Assembly: GCF_006170445.1 (NCBI RefSeq)
Contig: NZ_VCNA01000007.1
Location: 124,001 to 188,000, forward strand
DNA from: Brevibacillus dissolubilis
Lineage (GTDB): Bacteria; Bacillota; Bacilli; Brevibacillales; Brevibacillaceae
Direction of reading: 5' to 3'
DNA length: 64,000 bases
The notes beneath the pieces are model-generated. The model ran no database searches and was not told the origin of the DNA. It worked only from the letters and a program-made list of their open reading frames with translations. Made by a program: the position numbers and the translations under genes. This document shows positions 8,560-18,061 of the stretch, in pieces. Every line of letters starts with the position of its first letter. The first letter of the stretch is position 1.

Positions 8560-10105
8560 TAATTTCCTGCTGTCGCTCTTGACCTTCTCGCCACTCTTGG
8601 CGATTCTCATCATCGCGTTCATTCCCAAAACCCAAGGTGGCGCCATCAAGCAGGTGGGGATTCTCGGAACACTCCTGCCACTGGTACTCTCGCTGATGCT
8701 GTTTGGCCGCTTTGACTATCAACAGGGCGGAATGCAATTCGTTGAAGATGTACCATGGATCTCTATTCCTGTTACCTTGATGCAGGATGGCAGTCTGTTC
8801 TCCATCACGATCGACTATGAAATGGGTGTAGACGGTATCTCGATGCCGCTCATCCTGCTCACCGCGATCATCGGTACGCTTGCAGCCGTTGCATCTTGGA
8901 ACATTAAGAAGCGCCTGAAAGAGTTTTTCATCCTGTTCCATGTCCTGTTGCTCGGGATGTTCGGTGTCTTCGCTACGCAAAACCTGTTCCTGTTCTTTAT
9001 TTTCTTCGAGTTAACACTGATTCCGATGTACTTCCTCGTCGGGATCTGGGGCTATGGCGAGCGGGAGAGAGCTGCCAACAGCTTCCTCGTCTACAATGGT
9101 CTTGGTTCGGCAGTCATGCTGCTTGCCTTCATCGCCATCTTCTTCTTGGCGGGGAACGTCTTGGGCACACCGACGATGAACATCGCGGAACTGACCGCAG
9201 GCTTCACCCAACCGGAGAGTCTGCTCAACCTGGCACAGAATGAAGGCTTGCGTGTCGGTCTGTTCGTAGCACTCCTGATTGCATTCGGGATTAAGCTTCC
9301 GATCTTCCCGTTCCATACATGGATGCTGAAGGTTCACGTTCAGGCTCCACCGTCTATCGTTATGATTCACTCTGGTATCCTGTTGAAAATGGGTGCCTAC
9401 GGTCTGCTCCGCTTAGGGATCGGGTTCTTCCCATCCGTTGCGGCGGATTGGGCGATGTGGCTGGCGATTCTTGGCCTCATCAACATCCTGTACGGGGCTG
9501 TCCTTGCTTTCGTACAAAAAGATTTGAAAATGGTATTGGCTTACTCCAGTATCAGCCACATGGGGATCGTCCTGCTCGGTTTTGCTGCGATGAACTCCAT
9601 CGGCTTCCAAGGTGCGTACTTCCAAGTGATCTCCCACGGTTTTATCTCCGCGCTGATGTTCTTCCTGATCGGCGTTATCTGGGAGCGTACCAACAGCTCC
9701 ACCATCAGTGAGCTCGGCGGTCTCGCCAAACCGATGCCGTTTATCAGCGGGATTTTCCTCGCGGCGGCCATGGCTTCACTCGGTCTGCCTGGCATGTCTG
9801 GGTTTATCAGTGAATTCCTCGCGTTCCTCGGTCTGTTCAACGCGATGCCTTGGCTGGCGGCCATCGGTACACTCGGGATCATCCTCACAGCCGTCTATCT
9901 CTTGCGTGCTGTCTTGGCGACTACGTTCGGTCCGACACAGGAGCGCTTTCACAGCGTATCCGATGCCCAGCCGCTCGAAGTGATTCCGATGGTAGTCCTG
10001 CTTGGCTTTATCATTCTGCTCGGGATTTACCCGGCGATCTTGAGTGATCCACTGCAGGCTACGTTAAAAACCATCATCATCAATGTTACGGGAATAGGAG
10101 GGTAA
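8552..10105 (+). CDS. nuoM: NADH-quinone oxidoreductase subunit M (proton-pumping antiporter-like)
   Basis: 517-residue antiporter-like subunit. The key sequences FIFFELTLIPMYFLVGIWGYG and FGIKLPIFPFHTWMLKVHVQ carry the conserved Glu and Lys of the pumping path. The TTG at 8552 is chosen over the GTG at 8543 because GGGAGGTG (8538-8545) overlaps that GTG but is ideally spaced from the TTG. The gene overlaps the end of nuoL by 8 bases. Confidence 0.95.
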   Translation: MVNNFLLSLLTFSPLLAILIIAFIPKTQGGAIKQVGILGTLLPLVLSLMLFGRFDYQQGGMQFVEDVPWISIPVTLMQDGSLFSITIDYEMGVDGISMPLILLTAIIGTLAAVASWNIKKRLKEFFILFHVLLLGMFGVFATQNLFLFFIFFELTLIPMYFLVGIWGYGERERAANSFLVYNGLGSAVMLLAFIAIFFLAGNVLGTPTMNIAELTAGFTQPESLLNLAQNEGLRVGLFVALLIAFGIKLPIFPFHTWMLKVHVQAPPSIVMIHSGILLKMGAYGLLRLGIGFFPSVAADWAMWLAILGLINILYGAVLAFVQKDLKMVLAYSSISHMGIVLLGFAAMNSIGFQGAYFQVISHGFISALMFFLIGVIWERTNSSTISELGGLAKPMPFISGIFLAAAMASLGLPGMSGFISEFLAFLGLFNAMPWLAAIGTLGIILTAVYLLRAVLATTFGPTQERFHSVSDAQPLEVIPMVVLLGFIILLGIYPAILSDPLQATLKTIIINVTGIGG

Positions 10106-10108
10106 GCG

Positions 10109-11632
10109 ATGAACACAACTATTTTTTCCTACGATTGGAGCTACCTCCTGCCCGAATTCACCGTCCTTGGTTTTGCCACCCTGGTTTCTCTCCTAGACCT
10201 GTTTCTGGGTAAACGAATCAGCAAAACGGCGTTGGCTTGGATTGCCCTGTTAGGTGTTGTCCTGGCCGGAGTGTTTGTCGTCGGCAACATGCAGGCGCTG
10301 ACTGAGCCGATCCAGTATATGAATGATATGATGCGTGTCGATGACTACGGCAATGCCTTCAAATTGCTGTTCCTCACAGGCGTCGCCTTCACCATCCTAA
10401 TCTCCATGGGCTATATGCAGCAGGGAGAGGTGAAGGACACCGGGGAGTACTACTATCTGATCCTCTCCGGCTTGCTCGGTGCAATGGTGATGGCTTCCTC
10501 CGCAGACCTGATCACCCTGTTCGTCGGTCTGGAGCTTCTGTCGCTTTCTTCCTACATTCTGGTAGGTCTGCGCAAAAAGTCGCTCAACTCCAACGAAGCG
10601 GCGTTCAAATACGTCGTCTCCGGCTCACTTGCCACTGCATTCACGCTGTTTGGGATGTCGTACGTCTATGGTCTGACCGGTACGACCAACCTGTATCAGA
10701 TCACAGAACGTCTGGCAGAAGCATACTCCACGGGCTTTGGCTTCATGGTACTGCTTTCCTTCGTATTCCTGATCGCAGGTCTTGCGTTCAAGATCTCTGC
10801 TGCACCTAACCACATGTGGGCACCAGATGTGTACCAAGGTGCGCCGACACCGATCGCTTCCTTTTTGACGGTCGTCTCCAAGGCAGCAGGTTTTGCGCTG
10901 ATCCTCCGCGTACTCTTTACCGCGTACCGTGGGGTGATGGATCAGCAGATGCAGGCTTCCGTATTTGAGGAGCTGCTCTGGTTCATCTCCATCATCGCAG
11001 CGATCTCCATGATCATCGGTAACACCATGGCGATGCGCCAAACCAACATCAAGCGTATGATGGCGTACTCCGGGATTGCCCAAGCTGGTTATCTGCTCGT
11101 TCCATTTGCGGCGATCTCCCAATTCTTTTTCCAGCAGACTGTGTTCTATCTGTTTGCGTATCTGCTCGCAAGCTTTGGGGCATTCGCGATCATTATGGTA
11201 GTGACACAAGATCAGAAGACAGAGGATCTCAAAGCATTTGCGGGCCTCTATCACCGTGCACCGCTTACCGCTGTAGCGATGACCATCTTCATGCTGTCGC
11301 TTGCGGGTCTTCCGGTCTCGGCTGGTTTCTTCGGTAAATTCTTTATCATCTGGAGTTCGATCCTTCATGCCAACTACTGGCTGGCTGGTATCATGATCGG
11401 GACCAGCATCATCTCGTACTATTATTATTTCGGGGTGATCCGCCAGATGTACATGCGCACCGGCGACACAGAAGCGAAGCTTCGTCTGCCGATTGGTGTG
11501 GGCGTGGTTGTGCTGGTATGCTCGCTCGGTACTCTCGTATTCGGTGCGGTGCCAGATTGGGGAATTCAATTCATCCAAGCACAGCTTGATCCGAACTTCA
11601 CCTTTGCGGATATGTTTACACCAGGAAAATAA
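10109..11632 (+). CDS. nuoN: NADH-quinone oxidoreductase subunit N (proton-pumping antiporter-like)
   Basis: 507-residue antiporter-like subunit and last gene of the nuo operon. Visible hallmarks are LFVGLELLSLSSYILVGLRK and AGLAFKISAAPNHMWAPDVYQGAP, plus IKRMMAYSGIAQAGYLL. The start is preceded by AGGAGGG. A terminator follows directly, so nuoE, nuoF and nuoG are not part of this operon. Confidence 0.97.
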   Translation: MNTTIFSYDWSYLLPEFTVLGFATLVSLLDLFLGKRISKTALAWIALLGVVLAGVFVVGNMQALTEPIQYMNDMMRVDDYGNAFKLLFLTGVAFTILISMGYMQQGEVKDTGEYYYLILSGLLGAMVMASSADLITLFVGLELLSLSSYILVGLRKKSLNSNEAAFKYVVSGSLATAFTLFGMSYVYGLTGTTNLYQITERLAEAYSTGFGFMVLLSFVFLIAGLAFKISAAPNHMWAPDVYQGAPTPIASFLTVVSKAAGFALILRVLFTAYRGVMDQQMQASVFEELLWFISIIAAISMIIGNTMAMRQTNIKRMMAYSGIAQAGYLLVPFAAISQFFFQQTVFYLFAYLLASFGAFAIIMVVTQDQKTEDLKAFAGLYHRAPLTAVAMTIFMLSLAGLPVSAGFFGKFFIIWSSILHANYWLAGIMIGTSIISYYYYFGVIRQMYMRTGDTEAKLRLPIGVGVVVLVCSLGTLVFGAVPDWGIQFIQAQLDPNFTFADMFTPGK

Positions 11633-11645
11633 GGCTGTAGAAAAA

Positions 11646-11673
11646 GGGACGGCAGAACCAGCCGTCCTTTTTT
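11646..11673 (+). terminator. Terminator of the nuo operon
   Basis: GGACGGC (11647-11653) pairs with GCCGTCC (11661-11667) across a 7-base loop, followed by TTTTTTC. Confidence 0.88.
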
Positions 11674-11726
11674 CTTTCTCCACAACCTTCTGCATATGAT
11701 ATGGTAGAGGGACAAGACAGGGAGTA

Positions 11727-11993
11727 ATGGATGCACAAAGAAAGGAAGATGCCGCTGTGACAGGTTCATTCGGACTGAACGCCTTGTTTATGATCCTGAT
11801 ATCGGTTTTATGTATTGGCCTAAGCTGGTGGGCGCTGCAAGCATTCCGGTTTGATTTGTTTGTCAAAAAACCGGACGGCCCTCAAGCCAAAGCACTGCAA
11901 ATCCTGCTGTCCATCTTTATTGGACACGGGGTTGCTCAGTTTCTGCTCGACTATTATGGCTCCTCGCGTATGCTCGAACAACTTTTTCGCTAG
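11727..11993 (+). CDS. DUF1146 (YwzB-like) small membrane protein
   Basis: 88 residues with two membrane helices (about 17-38 and 57-76). The conserved patch is LQAFRFDLFVKKP followed by AKALQILLSIFIGHGVAQFL, as in the DUF1146/YwzB family found in Bacillales between the energy operon (atp or nuo) and ywmB-murA, the position it holds here. Function unknown. The ATG at 11727 has GGGAG just upstream. Confidence 0.85.
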   Translation: MDAQRKEDAAVTGSFGLNALFMILISVLCIGLSWWALQAFRFDLFVKKPDGPQAKALQILLSIFIGHGVAQFLLDYYGSSRMLEQLFR

Positions 11994-12082
11994 TTTGGCT
12001 GGTATAACCCTCCAGTTTTCCGTCCACACTGATGGTATATAGAAATACATGAGTACGGGACAATGTGAGAGGGGTATCGATT

Positions 12083-12835
12083 ATGGGGAAAAATAACCGT
12101 TTGTCTGTCATGATGTTCGTGTTGATGGCTCTGCTTTTGCTTGCGTTTCTCTATCCGGTGTCAGCCAAGGAAGCGGGGGAACCATCCGTGACCAATATGC
12201 TTGAGGCATTGGAAGCGACAGGAGCAACCGCTACGGACATTACCATGCGTACCAGTGTGGCTCTTCCTTTTGTGGATAGTTCCAAGGAACTACTCGCATT
12301 GGGGCAAGAGTGGAGTAAGCGGTTATCAGTACCGGTACAATCGCAGTTAAGCAGAGAAAAACACAACGTGGTCTATCAATCTCAGGGGGTTTGGGGCAAA
12401 GCATTGCTTTCCATCCGCTTGATAGGAGTCGAGCAATCCGGCAAAGTTGGTACATATCTTGTGGTTTCTCTATCAGGGAAGCGTTCTCATTTACAAGATA
12501 TAGAGAATTTACGACAATATGCGACAAATGAACTCAAAAACTCCCAACTGATTCCGCAATTTAGCACTTGTATTCGCGGAATATACAGTGATAAGATGAG
12601 TGTTGGCTGGCAGAAGGGTAAGATATTAGGTATTTTTCAAGCCCTGGGAGCCCGTGAGGTAGAGCGTCTCGAAGACGAGTCTGTCATCAGTGTTTCTGCC
12701 TACACTCGTGAGTGGCGGCCATTCATCATGACGGGCAACCAGAAGATGAATCTGCAAGTCGCAACACACGTCGATAAAAACAACCAACTAACTCGGATCA
12801 CTATAGGGACACCTATCATCACAGCGGAATACTAA
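12083..12835 (+). CDS. YwmB-like exported protein
   Basis: 250 residues. An N-terminal hydrophobic segment (about residues 8-27, ending in a PVSA cleavage-like site) indicates a signal peptide or anchor. The remainder matches the layout of YwmB-family proteins, which precede murA in many endospore formers and are often labelled TATA-box-like fold proteins; assignment rests on position, size and general character. The ATG at 12083 is chosen over the in-frame GTG at 12065 because AGAGGGG sits 8 bases before it. Function unknown, presumably at the cell envelope. Confidence 0.72.
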   Translation: MGKNNRLSVMMFVLMALLLLAFLYPVSAKEAGEPSVTNMLEALEATGATATDITMRTSVALPFVDSSKELLALGQEWSKRLSVPVQSQLSREKHNVVYQSQGVWGKALLSIRLIGVEQSGKVGTYLVVSLSGKRSHLQDIENLRQYATNELKNSQLIPQFSTCIRGIYSDKMSVGWQKGKILGIFQALGAREVERLEDESVISVSAYTREWRPFIMTGNQKMNLQVATHVDKNNQLTRITIGTPIITAEY

Positions 12836-12854
12836 GCACGCGGAGGGGTATACA

Positions 12855-14189
12855 TTGGATAAAATCGTTGTCCGCGGTGGTAAGGCATTGGCGGGAAATG
12901 TAAAAGTATCTGGCGCAAAAAACGCAGTATTACCTATTATTGCAGCAGCACTGCTCGCTGAAGAAGGGACTTGCGTCATACATGAAGTTCCGGGCCTGGA
13001 TGATGTGCTTACAATCTGCGAATTGCTCAAGGAGCTGCAGGTAGCCGTTACATACCAGAACGAAACCCTTACCATTGATGCAACCAAACTTGCAAAAATA
13101 GAAGCACCATATGAGCTTGTGCGCAAAATGCGCGCGTCTTTCCTCGTCATGGGACCACTTCTGGCCCGCAAAGGCAAAGCGCGTATCGCACTGCCGGGTG
13201 GCTGTGCAATCGGCACACGCCCAATCGACCAGCATCTCAAAGGCTTCGAAGCCATGGGCGCGAAGATCGAGATCGGTCAAGGATTTATTGAAGCAGAATC
13301 GAATGGTCGCCTCCAGGGAGCGAAGATCTATCTCGACATCCCAAGTGTAGGCGCAACTGAAAATATCATGATGGCAGCGGCTCTCGCAGAAGGCACTACC
13401 ATTATCGAGAACGCTGCGGAAGAGCCGGAGATCGTTGACCTGGCTAACTTCCTCAACAGCATGGGCGCAAAAATCCGCGGGGCAGGTACCGGTTCGATCC
13501 GTATCGAAGGTGTCGAAAGCCTCAAGGGATGCACCCACTGTGTCATCCCAGACCGGATCGAAGCAGGTACCTTCATGGTAGCGGCAGCGATCACCGGCGG
13601 AGATGTCTTTATCGAAAATGCAATCTATGACCACGTGAAGTCCGTCACCGCGAAGCTTCGTGAGATGGGTGTCCAAATCGAAGAAAACGAGAACGGCCTG
13701 CGTGTCTACCGCAATGGTCCGCTCAAAGCAGTAGACCTCAAAACTCTGCCGCATCCAGGCTTCCCAACCGATATGCAATCCCAGATGATGGCGCTTCTGC
13801 TTATCTCTGAGGGGACCAGCATCGTTACCGAAACCGTTTTTGAAAACCGCTTCATGCACGTAGAAGAGTTCCGACGCATGAATGCCAACATCAAAATCGA
13901 GGGACGCAGCGCGATTGTTGAAGGCGGCGCGAAGCTGACCGGCAGCAAAGTATGTGCAACCGACCTACGCGCAGGTGCATCACTTGTACTGGCTGGTCTG
14001 GTAGCTGAGGGTGACACCGAAGTATCTGGTCTGCACCACCTCGACCGCGGCTATGTCAACTTCACCGAAAAAATGCGTGCGTTGGGTGCCGACATCGAGC
14101 GCGTAAGCATGGAAGAGCAACCAAAGGCTGAAGTAGCTGAAACCAAAGCAAAGACCATCAACGTGAATTTTTCCCCTAATTTTGCCTAA
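12855..14189 (+). CDS. murA: UDP-N-acetylglucosamine 1-carboxyvinyltransferase
   Basis: 444-residue enzyme that transfers enolpyruvate from PEP to UDP-GlcNAc, the first committed step of peptidoglycan synthesis. [13 protein letters not shown] near the N-terminus and the loop [16 protein letters not shown] with catalytic Cys117 (the residue attacked by fosfomycin) are intact. The start is a TTG with GGAGGGG at 12842-12848. About 25 Lys/Glu/Ala-rich residues at the C-terminus extend beyond the usual family end. The neighbours (ywmB upstream, spoIID downstream) are typical for the Bacillales murAA copy. Confidence 0.96.
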   Translation: MDKIVVRGGKALAGNVKVSGAKNAVLPIIAAALLAEEGTCVIHEVPGLDDVLTICELLKELQVAVTYQNETLTIDATKLAKIEAPYELVRKMRASFLVMGPLLARKGKARIALPGGCAIGTRPIDQHLKGFEAMGAKIEIGQGFIEAESNGRLQGAKIYLDIPSVGATENIMMAAALAEGTTIIENAAEEPEIVDLANFLNSMGAKIRGAGTGSIRIEGVESLKGCTHCVIPDRIEAGTFMVAAAITGGDVFIENAIYDHVKSVTAKLREMGVQIEENENGLRVYRNGPLKAVDLKTLPHPGFPTDMQSQMMALLLISEGTSIVTETVFENRFMHVEEFRRMNANIKIEGRSAIVEGGAKLTGSKVCATDLRAGASLVLAGLVAEGDTEVSGLHHLDRGYVNFTEKMRALGADIERVSMEEQPKAEVAETKAKTINVNFSPNFA

Positions 14190-14238
14190 CAATCGATTTG
14201 GAGTGTATCGGTCCATATCATCCGATCATGATTAGAAA

Positions 14239-14278
14239 GAGCCCCTCCTTGCATTCGTGTAAGGAAGGGTTCTTTTTT
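14239..14278 (+). terminator. Terminator of murA
   Basis: GAGCCCCTCCTT pairs imperfectly (one G-U pair, one mismatch) with AAGGAAGGGTTC across a 10-base loop, followed by TTTTTT. Confidence 0.75.
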
Positions 14279-14361
14279 GATAAAAGGTTTTTGATCTATA
14301 GGAAACGTATTCCGCAGCGTGATATGATAACGAAAAACAAAATGAAATGGAGTGCGCCTCA

Positions 14362-14862
14362 GTGGAAAAAGACAAATCCAGAGAATTGTTGCGCTTGTTA
14401 GAAGAAGACAGCCGTCTCACGGCGGAACAACTCGCTAAGCTGTTGGGTACCACCAAAGAAGATGTTGAGCAAACGATTAAGCGCTTACAAGACGAAAAGG
14501 TTATCGTCAAATATCCGGCCCTGATCAACTGGGAGCGGGTCGATGATCATCCATATGTCACTGCGATGATTGATGTCAAAGTCACACCGAAGCGGGATGT
14601 TGGCTTTGATGAAGTGGCGAAGCGGATCACCCGTTTTCCAGAAGTGAAAGCGGTCTACCTGATGTCTGGGGCAAGTTACGACTTGTCCGTTGTCTTGGAA
14701 GGGAAGACCTTGCATGAGGTGGCGAACTTCGTCTCTCAGAAGCTGGCTACTCTCGATTCTGTGGTCTCTACCGCAACCCATTTTATCCTCAAGCGATACA
14801 AGCATGATGGGATTGCTCTTGATGATCAAGACGATGATCAACGGATGGTGGTCACGCCATGA
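14362..14862 (+). CDS. Lrp/AsnC-family transcriptional regulator (YugG-like)
   Basis: 166 residues: an N-terminal winged helix-turn-helix (RLTAEQLAKLLGTTKEDVEQ at ~19-38) followed by a RAM ligand-binding/oligomerisation domain (~70-145). The GTG at 14362 is chosen because GGAG lies 9 bases before it and the protein then starts MEKDKSRELL as expected. It overlaps the aminotransferase by 4 bases (ATGA), so the two are translationally coupled, as in the B. subtilis yugG-yugH pair. It probably controls its own operon in response to an amino acid; the ligand is not evident. Confidence 0.88.
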   Translation: MEKDKSRELLRLLEEDSRLTAEQLAKLLGTTKEDVEQTIKRLQDEKVIVKYPALINWERVDDHPYVTAMIDVKVTPKRDVGFDEVAKRITRFPEVKAVYLMSGASYDLSVVLEGKTLHEVANFVSQKLATLDSVVSTATHFILKRYKHDGIALDDQDDDQRMVVTP

Positions 14863-16040
14863 CACAGTCCCAGCCGAAATCCCGTCTTGCCAAAACCGTT
14901 GATTCATTGAAACCATCAGGCATACGCCGCTTTTTTGACCTCGCTGCATCGATGGAAGGGGTCATCTCTCTTGGTGTGGGGGAACCTGATTTTGTGACAC
15001 CGTGGCGTGTCCGCGAAGCCTGCATCTCCTCTCTGGAGCGCGGCTATACCGCGTATACATCCAATGCCGGGCTGTTGTCCCTGCGAAAAGAAATTGATCA
15101 CTACCTGCAGGACCGGTTCTCCCTGCACTATAATCCGGAGACCGAGATGCTGATTACCGTAGGGGCCAGTGAAGCGATTGACATTGCCCTGCGCGCCATC
15201 CTCAATCCGGGGGATGAAGTGCTGGTCGTTGAGCCTTGCTATGTCTCCTATGAACCGGTGATCCGTCTTGCTGGGGGTGTCCCTGTCTTCTTACATACGA
15301 CAGCAGAGAACAACTTCAAGCTGACTGCAGAAGAGCTGGAAGAAAAAATCTCCCGCAAGACCAAAGCGATCATTTTCTGTTATCCGAACAATCCAACCGG
15401 AAGCACGATGACCCATGAAGAATGGGAACAGCTGCTCCCGATCATCAAGCGCTATGATCTGCTTGTCCTCTCCGACGAGATCTATGCAGAGCTTACGTTT
15501 GCAAAGCGTCATGAGAGTATCGCCTCTCTGCCTGGGATGAAAGAGCGGACGATCCTGATCTCCGGCTTTTCCAAGGCATTCGCGATGACGGGCTGGCGTC
15601 TCGGCTATATCTGTGCACCACCTGACCTGCTCACCGGGATGCTGAAGATCCACCAATACACCATGCTTTGTGCGCCGAGCATGGTACAGATGGCAGCGAT
15701 CGAGGCCCTGAAGTACGGCATGGATGATGTAGACCGGATGGTGGAGAGCTACAAGCAGCGCCGCAACTTTATGGTCGAGGCTCTGTGCGAGATCGGGCTT
15801 GCCTGCCATCAGCCGGAGGGTGCGTTCTATGTGTTTCCGTCTATCGCTTCTACCGGGCTGACCGCCTCTGAATTTGCCGAGCGGCTTCTGCTTGAAGAAA
15901 AAGTAGCCGTCGTACCAGGAGACGTCTTCGGTGACAGTGGTCGTGACCATATCCGTTGCTCCTACGCTACATCCCTCGCCCAATTAGAAGAGGCCATGGA
16001 GCGGATGGGCCGCTTCGTGAAGCGACTCTCCCAGTCCTAG
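14859..16040 (+). CDS. Class I/II pyridoxal-phosphate aminotransferase (YugH-like)
   Basis: 393-residue fold-type I aminotransferase. The PLP lysine is Lys239 in SGFSKAFAMTGWRLGY; FCYPNNPTGS and LSDEIYAEL contain the Asn and Asp that hold the cofactor, and the C-terminal arginine is in HIRCSYATS. It belongs to the subgroup related to aspartate/aromatic/N-acetyl-L,L-diaminopimelate transaminases; the exact substrate cannot be read from sequence. Coupled to the Lrp-type regulator upstream. Confidence 0.92.
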   Translation: MTQSQPKSRLAKTVDSLKPSGIRRFFDLAASMEGVISLGVGEPDFVTPWRVREACISSLERGYTAYTSNAGLLSLRKEIDHYLQDRFSLHYNPETEMLITVGASEAIDIALRAILNPGDEVLVVEPCYVSYEPVIRLAGGVPVFLHTTAENNFKLTAEELEEKISRKTKAIIFCYPNNPTGSTMTHEEWEQLLPIIKRYDLLVLSDEIYAELTFAKRHESIASLPGMKERTILISGFSKAFAMTGWRLGYICAPPDLLTGMLKIHQYTMLCAPSMVQMAAIEALKYGMDDVDRMVESYKQRRNFMVEALCEIGLACHQPEGAFYVFPSIASTGLTASEFAERLLLEEKVAVVPGDVFGDSGRDHIRCSYATSLAQLEEAMERMGRFVKRLSQS

Positions 16041-16057
16041 CAAGTCACTTCTCTACG

Positions 16058-16086
16058 TTCTATCCTCTCGAATGGAAACATAGACT
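16058..16086 (+). promoter_or_regulatory. Possible sigma-E promoter of spoIID
   Basis: CATAGACT (16079-16086) differs by one base from the sigma-E -10 consensus CATACANT and has a weak -35-like TTCTATC exactly 14 bases upstream. spoIID is a sigma-E gene in B. subtilis. The -35 match is poor. Confidence 0.35.
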
Positions 16087-16135
16087 GTAAGTGTTCAGCA
16101 CAAATCTATGTGACTCTAGTTCGGGAGGATCGAAC

Positions 16136-17134
16136 ATGAAACGCTACGTCCTATCACTCTTGGTAATCCTGCCTATCCTGCTTGTCCTCATCCCCGCCGC
16201 CCTCGTGATCTACCAATCTCCCGTCAGTCCCGTAGCCAAGCCCGTCGTCCAGATGACCAACACACCTGTCCCTGAGCCGGTTGGCAACCAAATCCCCGTC
16301 AAAGTCTATCGTACAAGCACCAAAAAGGTAGATACCGTTCCGCTGGAAACCTATATCGAAGGAGTCGTCTCCGCTGAGATGCCGGCAGAGTTCGAGCTGG
16401 AAGCGCTCAAAGCACAGGCGATGGCCGCCCGCACCTATATCGTCCGCCGTATCCAGCAAGGCAAATTTGACGATGTACCAGCAGGAGCGCACGTCTTCGA
16501 TACGGTCAAGCATCAAGCCTACCTCGACGAAGCAGAGCGTCAGAAGCGCTGGGGAAGCGGCTTTGAGTGGAAGCAAAAGCGGATTCAGCAGGCTGTGCGC
16601 GAGACAGCAGGCATGGTTCTGACCTACCAAGGCGAACCGATCGATGCCACCTTTTTCTCCACCAGCAATGGCTTCACCGAGAACTCCGAAGAATACTGGA
16701 GCAAATCCATTCCTTATCTCAAAAGCGTAGCAAGCCCGTGGGACATCCAATCCCCGCGCTATGAAGAGCAAGTCACCCTGACGCTTGCTGATCTGGAGCA
16801 GAAGCTTGGTGTCAATGTCACGGCCGCCACTTCAGGCGGTGCCTGGTACGATGTCATCGAACGCACCACAGGCAACCGGATCGGCAAAATCCGCATCGGG
16901 GACAAGGAGTTCAGCGGCAAGCAAATCCGCGAGAAGCTGGGACTCAACTCCACTTCTTTTACCATGAGGCTGAACCGCGGGCAGGTCACGATCACGACAC
17001 AAGGGTACGGACATGGCGTCGGCATGAGCCAATGGGGCGCCAACGGCATGGCCAAAGCAGGCAAAAAGGCAGAACAGATCGTCAAATACTTCTATCAAGG
17101 CATTTCTCTGACCGACTACAAAAAAATCATTTAA
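16136..17134 (+). CDS. spoIID: Stage II sporulation protein D (lytic transglycosylase)
   Basis: 332 residues with an N-terminal membrane anchor (about residues 4-25). SpoIID cleaves peptidoglycan glycan strands during engulfment, acting with SpoIIP and SpoIIM in the mother cell. The SpoIID domain is clear: YIEGVVSAEMPAEFELEALK with the catalytic Glu, AQAMAARTYIVRR, TFFSTSNGFTENSEEYW and GYGHGVGMSQWGANGMA. The ATG at 16136 is preferred because GGGAGG lies 7 bases before it. Position between murA and spoIIQ is canonical. Confidence 0.95.
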   Translation: MKRYVLSLLVILPILLVLIPAALVIYQSPVSPVAKPVVQMTNTPVPEPVGNQIPVKVYRTSTKKVDTVPLETYIEGVVSAEMPAEFELEALKAQAMAARTYIVRRIQQGKFDDVPAGAHVFDTVKHQAYLDEAERQKRWGSGFEWKQKRIQQAVRETAGMVLTYQGEPIDATFFSTSNGFTENSEEYWSKSIPYLKSVASPWDIQSPRYEEQVTLTLADLEQKLGVNVTAATSGGAWYDVIERTTGNRIGKIRIGDKEFSGKQIREKLGLNSTSFTMRLNRGQVTITTQGYGHGVGMSQWGANGMAKAGKKAEQIVKYFYQGISLTDYKKII

Positions 17135-17152
17135 TATTCCCTGTTTCCCGAG

Positions 17153-17181
17153 GTTTATGCGTCAGAAATCTGGCGATACTG
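17153..17181 (+). promoter_or_regulatory. Candidate sigma-F (forespore) promoter of spoIIQ
   Basis: GTTTA (17153-17157), a 14-base spacer and GGCGATACTG (17172-17181). The -10 fits the sigma-F pattern GGnrAnAHTR at every position and the -35 fits GYWTA; the spacer is slightly short. spoIIQ is a sigma-F gene in B. subtilis. Confidence 0.6.
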
Positions 17182-17200
17182 AGGGATGAGGTGATATTAA

Positions 17201-17926
17201 ATGGAAGATCAAAAATCTCCAAAACAACCAACTCCAATCAAACAATCAGCATGGAAAAGCTTCATGGGCAAGAAGTGGGCGTTCCCCGCAGTCTACATCT
17301 CAACCGCAGCAATCATTCTCGCATTCGTGATGTGGTTCCAAGGTAACACCACCAATGACACCATCGAGAAAGAGCAACTGATGCAAGGTGTAACCACCAC
17401 GACGCCAGAAGACGAAACTGCTGCTGCGACTGACGGAGAAACTCCTGATGCGGTTGCTGTATCGGGTGCAGCTGAACCAATGGCATGGCCTGTAGGTGAA
17501 GGCATCAAGTACGACATGGGCATGGGCTTCTTCGATGACCAAGCTCCAAAAGAGCAACAGGAAAAAGCACTCGTGAAGTACGAAGACTCCTTCGTGCCGC
17601 ACACCGGAATCGACCTTGTCTCCACGGATGACAAGCCATTCGAAGTGACAGCCGCTCTCGCAGGTAAAGTCACAAAAGTGGAAAACGACCCACTCGTCGG
17701 AAACTTTATCGAGATCGAGCACAAAAACGGCATCGTCTCCGTCTACCAAAGCCTGGAGAAGGTCACTGTCAAAATCAATGATGAAGTGACCAAAGGCCAA
17801 GCAATCGGGACGGCTGGCCGCAACATTTATGAAAAAGAAGCGGGTATTCATCTCCACTTCGAAGTCCGCTCCGAAGGAAAATCCGTTGATCCAACTAAAT
17901 ATCTGACCCAGGTGGAGACTCAGTAA
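17201..17926 (+). CDS. spoIIQ: Stage II sporulation protein Q (LytM/M23 domain)
   Basis: 241 residues: a short cytoplasmic N-terminus, one membrane helix (~28-47), an acidic/Thr-rich linker and a LytM domain (~130-235). In the forespore membrane SpoIIQ pairs with mother-cell SpoIIIAH to form the feeding channel. Both zinc-ligand motifs appear intact: HxxxD as His134/Asp138 in PHTGIDL and HxH as His217/His219 in GIHLHFE. As I recall, B. subtilis SpoIIQ has lost the first histidine and is not an active peptidase, so this version may retain metal binding. Preceded by a sigma-F-like promoter and AGGTGAT. Confidence 0.92.
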   Translation: MEDQKSPKQPTPIKQSAWKSFMGKKWAFPAVYISTAAIILAFVMWFQGNTTNDTIEKEQLMQGVTTTTPEDETAAATDGETPDAVAVSGAAEPMAWPVGEGIKYDMGMGFFDDQAPKEQQEKALVKYEDSFVPHTGIDLVSTDDKPFEVTAALAGKVTKVENDPLVGNFIEIEHKNGIVSVYQSLEKVTVKINDEVTKGQAIGTAGRNIYEKEAGIHLHFEVRSEGKSVDPTKYLTQVETQ

Positions 17927-17945
17927 TTCATCTGCACCAGACACG

Positions 17946-17985
17946 ACAACCTACAGGAAATCCGTATCCTGTAGGTTGTTTTTTT
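17946..17985 (+). terminator. Terminator of spoIIQ
   Basis: A perfect 13-bp stem (ACAACCTACAGGA with TCCTGTAGGTTGT) with an 8-base loop is followed by a T run. Confidence 0.9.
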
Positions 17986-18061
17986 GATCATTCACTGATC
18001 CAGTTGGCCATGCTTTATGAAAAAGTTTGCAAGTTATTGGGCTGTAAGACTTGTCTATGTA

